Shown here: positions 58,023 to 64,000 of the stretch, piece by piece
How positions within the stretch are numbered: the first letter of the stretch is position 1
Layout of the letters: every line of letters begins with the position of its first letter
NCBI GenBank assembly: GCA_963989385.1
Contig: OZ022500.1
Span: 119,267,842 to 119,331,841, forward strand
DNA: 64,000 nt
Direction: 5' to 3'
From: Ctena decussata
Lineage: Eukaryota > Mollusca > Bivalvia > Lucinida > Lucinidae
Made by a program: the position numbers and the translations under genes
The notes under the pieces: generated by a model
The model's input: only the letters and a program-made list of their open reading frames with translations
Told to the model about the DNA's origin: nothing
Database searches by the model: none

Positions 58023-58258
58023 GAGCCGCGACACGACAAAACCAACAATGTAACTGTGCGCCCAGCACAGACTCAGATCAGCCTGGGCATCCGCCCAGTC
58101 TGATCAAATTCTTCGCTGTCCGCATGCAGGTGTCTTAGACATTTAGCTACCTTTTAAGCGCTTATCGAAGAGTCTGAGCGGACTGGACGGATACCTAGGA
58201 TGATCTGGGTCTGCACTGGACGCACAACCACATTGGTTGGTTTCTCGTGTCGCGGCTA
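58023..58258. mobile_element. GAGCCGCGACACG-type foldback MITE (copy 10)
   Basis: GAGCCGCGACACGACAAAAC to GGTTTCTCGTGTCGCGGCT. Well preserved on the left and more diverged in the right inner arm. Confidence 0.85.
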
Positions 58259-58680
58259 AGATGATTTACACAGCAGACTTGTTGATCCGTTAAAGCCGGA
58301 AATTTGTTGGACTTAAATTGTCGTTACGAAGGCTTAAATAATATCACGTAATTAAGCATAGTTCTTTGATATATTTTAGCGGGATAAAAAGGGTACTCAG
58401 GGATTATACCGCGATGAAGTCCTCATCGGTAATTAAGCGTTTGAAAAGTACATCTGAAACGGGTGTGATAAAAATTTATCATATGACGTCGCATCTGAAA
58501 ATGCAATAAAGCCATGCATTGAAAACGATAATCAACTAGTTGATTAAATATGCAAATACGTCGTAACGTTGTATGCGTTAGTGTTCATAAAACGTCGCGT
58601 TTGCTAATGGCAAAATCGTGCCGTTTTAGTGCAAAATTTGCTAATAAAATGCAATTTTAGTGTCATATGATAAACAGAAT
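58259..58680. other. Unassigned non-coding stretch
   Basis: No gene or recurring repeat recognised. Confidence 0.35.
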
Positions 58681-58813
58681 CTTGCATTCGTGCTCCTGTA
58701 TTATTGAATTTATTACACTCGTTGGGGAAAACCGATAAGATGCTCGGCATAGCCTCGCATCTTCTCTTTTCCCCAACTCTTTTATTAAGTTCAATAATAC
58801 ATGCGCACTCAAG
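58681..58813. repeat. Palindrome with GTTGGGGAAAA arms
   Basis: GTATTATTGAATTTATTACA and CGTTGGGGAAAACCGATAAG at the left pair with CTTCTCTTTTCCCCAACTC and TTAAGTTCAATAATACATGC at the right, around GATGCTCGGCATAGCCTCGC. Foldback repeat without coding capacity. Confidence 0.75.
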
Positions 58814-59315
58814 TACATCTTCTATATCTAGCTTCTATTAAAACACTAAGTTATAGTTGTGAGGACGTTGCCTCCATATGCCTATGGTGCTTGGTAATGT
58901 TAAAGCCAAATCAGTCATACAGCTGTGAGGCAGGTAATGGCTAGTTTTCAGACTTTTTGTTAAGACGTTTTGGAATGCAACGCTTCACAGACGTGCAAAT
59001 GTTCGCCTCAGAATGTTTAGGTCCTTGACGCATGCATACAAGCGTAACATTGTACGCGGATAAATCTTATCTAGTTAAACTGTTCTTTCCTTACCTGTAC
59101 AAAAATAGAAATCTCAAGACTTTAATTGCCATGATATATGTCTCAAGGCACACATAGATATCCTGATTATCGATCAAACCACTTTCTGTTACATAACCGT
59201 CATATTATCTTCACATCATATACCAGGTTTACTTCATCATATATCAGATTATATATTTTCTGTTCCTTCGGGATCACCGAGCTCATTCTGTGTCAGTTAA
59301 AATAGAGTTCCCCCA
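58814..59315. other. Unassigned non-coding stretch
   Basis: No gene or recurring repeat recognised. Confidence 0.35.
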
Positions 59316-59682
59316 GTAGTTATTACTGACCGTCCCAAGGCGGTACTTTCATTGCGGTTGCATTTGTTTTATGTTCGGTGCTGTTTGATTTATTGTGTTC
59401 TCATTTTAACACTTCTATAATGAAAATAGAAAATAGGTAAAAATAGTTGTTAAATGTTTTTCGTATAATTTGCTTAGTCTGTTATAACCGTTCTGTTGGT
59501 CTAAATTATTTAGTTCAGTAAAGATAGCTGAGTTGCCACCTATTTTGGAAAGAGCTGCTGACTCGGCTTATCACTTGTAATTTATTGTTTGTTGGGATGT
59601 CTTTGTCAATCTTTCCCGTGTTGGGGATAGGGTTTGGGATCTGATTCAGTCGGTTCCTGAAGTGTAGTTACTCTTTAAATTT
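59316..59682 (+). repeat. Dispersed repeat L (copy 2), possible LTR
   Basis: Same sequence as 32957-33249 plus about 75 bp around 59420-59495 (AATAGAAAATAGGTAAAAAT). After the shared end, CTGAACA is followed by TGGTGCCAGCGGACG (59693-59707). TGG directly after a CA end is what a tRNA primer-binding site of an LTR element looks like. No gag or pol sequence is present. Confidence 0.55.
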
Positions 59683-60052
59683 CCACTGAACATGGTGCCA
59701 GCGGACGTGGGCAGTACTGAAACATTACATTACTGTACTTAACCAGACTCAATTAAACCGATTCTGCTATTTTTGTTTCTCCTATGCGTAATCTTTCTTC
59801 AGTATTTATAAGCTTCCGACAGTGACCGTGCGTTCAACTTACAGCACTTTATCTTGTCAAAGATTTCAGAACTCACTTACACGGTTCTTCGGTTATCGTT
59901 AATGTTTAATCTTTACAAACTCACCTGGGAACAAGTCTTTGCCGCTCTCGAGTTCAGGATTTCTGAGTTGCACAAATGCATGATCGGCAGATAACATGAA
60001 TACATGATTATATAAATAAATGACGATGCAATGAGGCAAAACCCAAATCAGT

Positions 60053-60266
60053 AGACAAAACCAACAAAGTGGCATGTGCGCCCAGCAAAGACTCAGATCA
60101 GCCTGGGAAGTCGCCGAGTCTGATCAGAGTCATTGCTGTGTGCTTAGAGGGGAGTCAAGAGTCTAAGTTAGCTCAAGGCAGACTGCAGACTATAATCAGA
60201 CTCGGCGGATGCCTAGGCTGATCTCAGACGTCTCTGGGCGCACATGCCACTTTGTTGGTTTCTTTG
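60053..60266. mobile_element. GAGCCGCGACACG-type foldback MITE (copy 11, ends lost)
   Basis: AGACAAAACCAACAAAGTGG to CCACTTTGTTGGTTTCTT. Inner arms are present but the terminal GAGCCGCGACACG is lost or diverged on both sides. Confidence 0.75.
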
Positions 60267-60930
60267 CCAGAAACTGTTAGTACACTGCTTCAAACAGCTA
60301 TAAACTCTTAAATTCGTGCAAGAATACCATTTTACTCGCCAAACTTCATCTAAACCAAGTACAAAGCTTTGTTTCATGCATGAAACATTATTCCCATAAG
60401 ATACAAAAACACTTAAGTCCTACACTTCATTTCCAGTTGACATGAAACATATGTGATATAAGATCATATCAGTGCTACAAGTTTCGGAGCTTATGAAATA
60501 TCATATGTAAATTGTTACATGTACTTGTCATTTTAGCTATTTAAGATTTGTACTGGCCGTCGCACTCCTACTAATCACCTAAGTCTTAGTCATTAACACC
60601 AAGACACCAACTCACTTGCAGAAAACTGCTGTTACTGACGCGGCATGTGTCTTTTGTTTCTGAGAATGGCTATTTCCTTAAAAAAAATCATCTGTAAGTC
60701 TGTGCCTTCCGCCAATATATTTTTACTCAAAACGTAGGAAGTCGGCCCCTGGTGGATAAAACTACTAACAATTACTACAGTCTTTCTTGTTGTCAATATT
60801 TTCCAAAGTGATGTTGAAAGATTTGTTATCTTCAAAATGCATTTGTATCGAATGTACTTTGTGGGGAATGCATATATTGTTGCCTCATATTGCACGTATT
60901 TCATATGCTGAGCCAGACTTCATGTAGTTT
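60267..60930. other. Unassigned non-coding stretch
   Basis: No gene recognised. Confidence 0.35.
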
Positions 60931-61370
60931 TGCCCAGTTCCTTCTTCTGAATGTATTCTCTGCTCTTGAAGGAACTCTTTAATACATTAATTTCACTTCA
61001 CTGCAGCTGGTCTTTGTGTCGTATGGCGGTCGGAAGTCGTCTCCGCGTACATCATCTACAGGGCAGATTTTATTTTATTTTCGTCCTTTGAGATCAGAGG
61101 ACATAGTCTGAGAAATCTGTTATTTGAGATTGGTTTAGACTCTTATTCTAGATCATCGTCTTTATATTATTTGGACCCTTTTTGATACTAGTCTGATTTG
61201 AATCGACTGCCCAATTAAATCAAGAAATTTCAGTATGCTATTCTCTGGTTTCGTCACCAGATATTGTCAGAGTCACTGGGGAGGCTGTATTAGCCGAAAC
61301 TACGTAGTCTGGCCCATGTCCCTTCTTCTGAATGTATTCTCTGCTCTTGAAGGAACTATTTAAGATTTTA
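60931..61370 (-). repeat. Dispersed repeat R (copy 4), reverse, with repeated end
   Basis: The minus strand matches 40444-40930. The 5' end of R (AGTTCCTTCAAGAGCAGAGA to TTCAGAAGAAGG) appears twice, at 61311-61366 and again at 60935-60986, so this is one complete unit followed by the start of another. This supports a tandem or terminal-repeat organisation. Confidence 0.7.
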
Positions 61371-61456
61371 ATTTATGGATACCATATAAACTGACACGAA
61401 AAAGGACCAAGAAAAATGAAAATTCCTGCCATGTCGATGCACATGAGAAACTGTAA

Positions 61457-61741
61457 CTAAGAATGTGCACTTGACCGGGTACACATGACCGCCTGCGCGG
61501 GAGGTGGCTGTTCGCGTGACTGCCGCTGGTGTTGTCTTTGGTAGTGGCTGATTTTGTGTTGTCTCTTTCCAACATGGTGTCTTGGGTTGAATCTGGGATT
61601 GAATTGTGTCAGTTCCTGAGAACTTTCCTCCTTACGTACACACTGCCATGTCTTCAGATCTTGTAATGTAAAACTGTGGAAGAGTTTAGCGAAAATAGCA
61701 AAAAGTATGCTGAAAGCAGACAAGTTGACCAGTAGGTGCAT
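61457..61741 (-). CDS. Candidate secreted protein ORF or first exon
   Basis: A minus-strand ATG at 61741 opens 94 codons. The first ~23 residues (MHLLVNLSAFSILFAIFAKL) form a signal-peptide-like hydrophobic segment. The rest is polar and rich in Q, R and H, with FNPRFNPRHH, a GKR that would fit an amidation/cleavage site in a peptide precursor, and a QRQHQRQ run. No family recognised. A good donor (GTAAGG after GTGTAC, GT at 61634-61635) lies inside the frame, so the real exon may stop after about 35 codons and the peptide-like part may be intron. A chance ORF remains possible. Confidence 0.22.
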   Translation of the reverse strand: MHLLVNLSAFSILFAIFAKLFHSFTLQDLKTWQCVRKEESSQELTQFNPRFNPRHHVGKRQHKISHYQRQHQRQSREQPPPAQAVMCTRSSAHS

Positions 61742-61952
61742 GTGGGTGTATTTATCTCTATATATATCTTTAGAATTGACATTTTTACATCATACGAAAA
61801 CCTTTCCTCTGATAGTTTAAGTTCATTCCAAGGATATGTGATAATAATTATTTAGTCACATCATGTGATTTCCAACAAAATGGCATTGGTGACAAGCAAA
61901 TGCTGTGATTACATAAAAGCAGTCTGATTAGGGTTTTTTTTTGTCACATCAG

Positions 61953-62069
61953 CCATCTATGGAAGTGACCCGAGCAATAGAGCCAACAGTGAAGTCTCTC
62001 GTGACCCTGTGTAAGAAGAAGGACGATCTGAATATTGACAATATTGCCACATTGTTGAAAGTCAAATGA
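61953..62069 (+). CDS. Candidate terminal exon, 38 codons
   Basis: A classic 3' splice-site context precedes it: a possible branch site CTGATTA near 61924, a run of nine T (61934-61942) and CATCAG at 61947-61952. In phase 0 after the AG, 38 codons read to TGA (start PSMEVTRAIEPTVKSLVTLC, then a KKKDDLNIDNIATLLKVK C-terminus). The composition is helix-like and protein-like, and the segment overlaps no repeat seen here. AATAAA occurs at 62342-62347, 273 bp after the stop, as a possible poly(A) signal. No family is recognised and no upstream exon was linked, including the receptor exon at 53254. Confidence 0.25.
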   Translation, partial: PSMEVTRAIEPTVKSLVTLCKKKDDLNIDNIATLLKVK

Positions 62070-64000
62070 TGTGGCTCAAATTTGCTTTCTTTAAGATACA
62101 AAGGTACACTAACAAGGAAGGTTAAGCTTTCCATTTAGAATTTTTTCTCCGTTTCATTCGTTTAAGAGTGTCCATTTTAGAGGGGATTCATCAACAAGAA
62201 AGCTAGCATGAACTCACAAATTAATAGGTATAAATATGCTTTATTTTGAGTGTGAGATTATTCTCAAGTTTTATAACCTCAAACCCAGCTTTCATTAGGT
62301 TTGGCATCTTACTAAGTCTGCTATAGCCATTTTCTTTGGCGAATAAAGCTAATGTTACTTGTACTTTCAACTGGTTGTGTAGAAGTAAAACTAGATGCCG
62401 AAACTGAAATTCACATGTTCAGTCCATAGTATATCCCCAGCAAACTGCACAGATTTTGTACAGTGACCTTTGTTATCAGGTTTACATGCTATAGTTATGG
62501 TCATCTGGAACTAAAGAATTTCGGGATGTGTGCTGGTCTGTGTTCAACCGAATAATTCTAACGGATGATACAAGATACATTCATTTTCTTGTCCTTGTTA
62601 AACAGCTGCTCTGTTTTGTATACATTAATGTTAAACAAATGCATCATTTAGCTTTCAGCTATTTATGTTTCGCTTTGTAATTTTATCCTAGAAAATCGCG
62701 CCATAAGAATGAGAAATCTAATGATGAATTGTAACTTACATCCGACTCTACAAATAGCACTGTACGACGCTTGCAACAAAGTTACAATAAACATTGACGC
62801 CTAAGTTCTTTCTTTCCCATTGTCTTTTATGTAATAATTAGTTTCTTCTCATCGTGATGGAATTCATCTTTCGGCATTTTCTGACAGGGCAGGTTATGGG
62901 CTTGCTGCCATAATGTAGGTTCGATATGCGTCAGAGCTACAATGCGGTCCATTTAGCGATAACACAGCACAGCATTTTGGAACAGACAGTCTTAAAATGT
63001 GACAGACTGAGGGATCTATAGTTTAAGAAAATGCTGTTTGTGTAAGCAGACCGATAAATACTGTAATAAGTGTGCAGTCAACAACAATAACTGAGTTCAC
63101 GTGTCACCCATGACACCACACGCCATAACACGATCAGTATCCAAAATATGGAATGACCACTACAAGTATGAAGTACTGTAAGTATGTAGTATCAAAAACC
63201 ATATATGACGAAGGTAACGTAATTAACATGCATACAGCCGGTAACGTTTTCAAGTAAACCGAAAAATTCAGTACATTTAATTTGTAATGAATGTGTATAT
63301 AGTTGAAATGCTGTAGATTGTGTCAATGTCTTTTCAGTATAAGAGAATATCATTTAAAATCACGTGTTTCAAATAAAAAGTAAAATTAAGGCACATGACC
63401 GCCTACTGTGTCGCGCCTTTGGAAAAAAAAATGGCGGGCAGCGCACCTGATATTTATAAGAGGGAAACATACAAAACAGATATTTTATGCAAACGGTGGC
63501 TTTCGTACAATTTTTCATTATGAAAGCAATAGAAAGCTTATGTCCAGTACATGTAACTAATTTTTATTCTGAAAATCATTATAGCGGGCTAAACTGTTTG
63601 ATATAAGATAAATCAAATTCTGAAGAAGACCCCTTTCCACCCCTTCGTGAGTCAAATATATAATATTATTCTTTTAAGACGATGGCAAGCTGAGCTAGCG
63701 ACAGGTCCTGCTTGCGAACATGCTGCCTTGTTAGCCATGAGATGAGAAAAAAATATTACCAAGAAATGGTGAAGCGTAAATTATGCCTAAGCCTTACCAG
63801 ACTTCTCATCTGTTCAGGTCAGACTTGGAATGCACAGTTAGCGAATAAATGTTACAATATGTTTTCTGAGGAGGCGTCAGTTTAAGCCTTGTTTTGAGGG
63901 TTCTGAAGTGTCATTTCAAACGCTTACTTGTCTAAGACCCAATTATGTGCGGATTCACTGTCAGATTTTAGAAGGAAATTAGATATTGTCGACAATCTTA
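62070..64000. other. Unassigned stretch to window end
   Basis: Contains a half-copy of the 3036-3173 palindrome at 62238-62283 (TGCTTTATTTTGAG, TTCTCAAGTTTTATAACCTC). Otherwise no gene or recurring repeat recognised. Confidence 0.4.

Overview
The window is eukaryotic, AT-rich and very poor in genes. The repeat types point to a mollusc, most likely a bivalve. The main clues are elements that open with TTTTAGCTCACCTGAG and close with a GGCC..GGCC hairpin plus CTCTTGTT, tRNA-headed SINEs, a SINE with an (ATCA)n tail, and many foldback MITEs. That taxonomic call is inference from general familiarity with bivalve repeats. There are no operons, rRNAs, CRISPR arrays or prokaryotic gene signatures.

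Only one coding segment is recognised with confidence. It is the first coding exon (53254-53613, +) of a receptor with an extracellular ANF-receptor/periplasmic-binding-type ligand domain, most like a receptor guanylyl cyclase. It has a signal peptide and a GTAAGT donor, and its remaining exons were not found. Weaker candidates are a 71-codon first exon on the minus strand (17064-17276) with a good donor and TATA/CCAAT-like sites upstream, two small secreted-protein ORFs (43162-43434 + and 61457-61741 -), and a possible terminal exon at 61953-62069 (+). All other long reading frames examined fall in repeats or look non-coding.

Layout. 1-8.5 kb: mostly unassigned sequence with foldback elements and several copies of an (ATCA)n-tailed SINE, one cluster tandemly triplicated. 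8.5-15.5 kb: dense accessory DNA, with a 148-bp tandem array, tRNA-derived SINEs with clear target-site duplications, a 412-bp segmental duplication, two shared-terminus elements, a 190-bp array interrupted by one of them, and a GACGTC-rich minisatellite. 16-17.5 kb: a MITE and the minus-strand exon candidate. 17.5-23.4 kb: two more shared-terminus elements, one filled with ~155-bp monomers and one with a two-monomer higher-order array. 23.7-27.7 kb: a giant inverted duplication with ~1.13-kb arms. 28-53 kb: long unassigned stretches broken by MITEs, SINEs, microsatellites and a tandem-prone dispersed repeat. 53-64 kb: the receptor exon, then sequence (probably its first intron) crowded with MITEs.

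The most interesting theme is the set of four elements with near-constant ends and replaceable satellite cores. The monomers of otherwise different arrays share a degenerate ~35-bp module containing TGAAACTT, which suggests one mobile system that repeatedly exchanges or regrows its tandem-repeat cargo.
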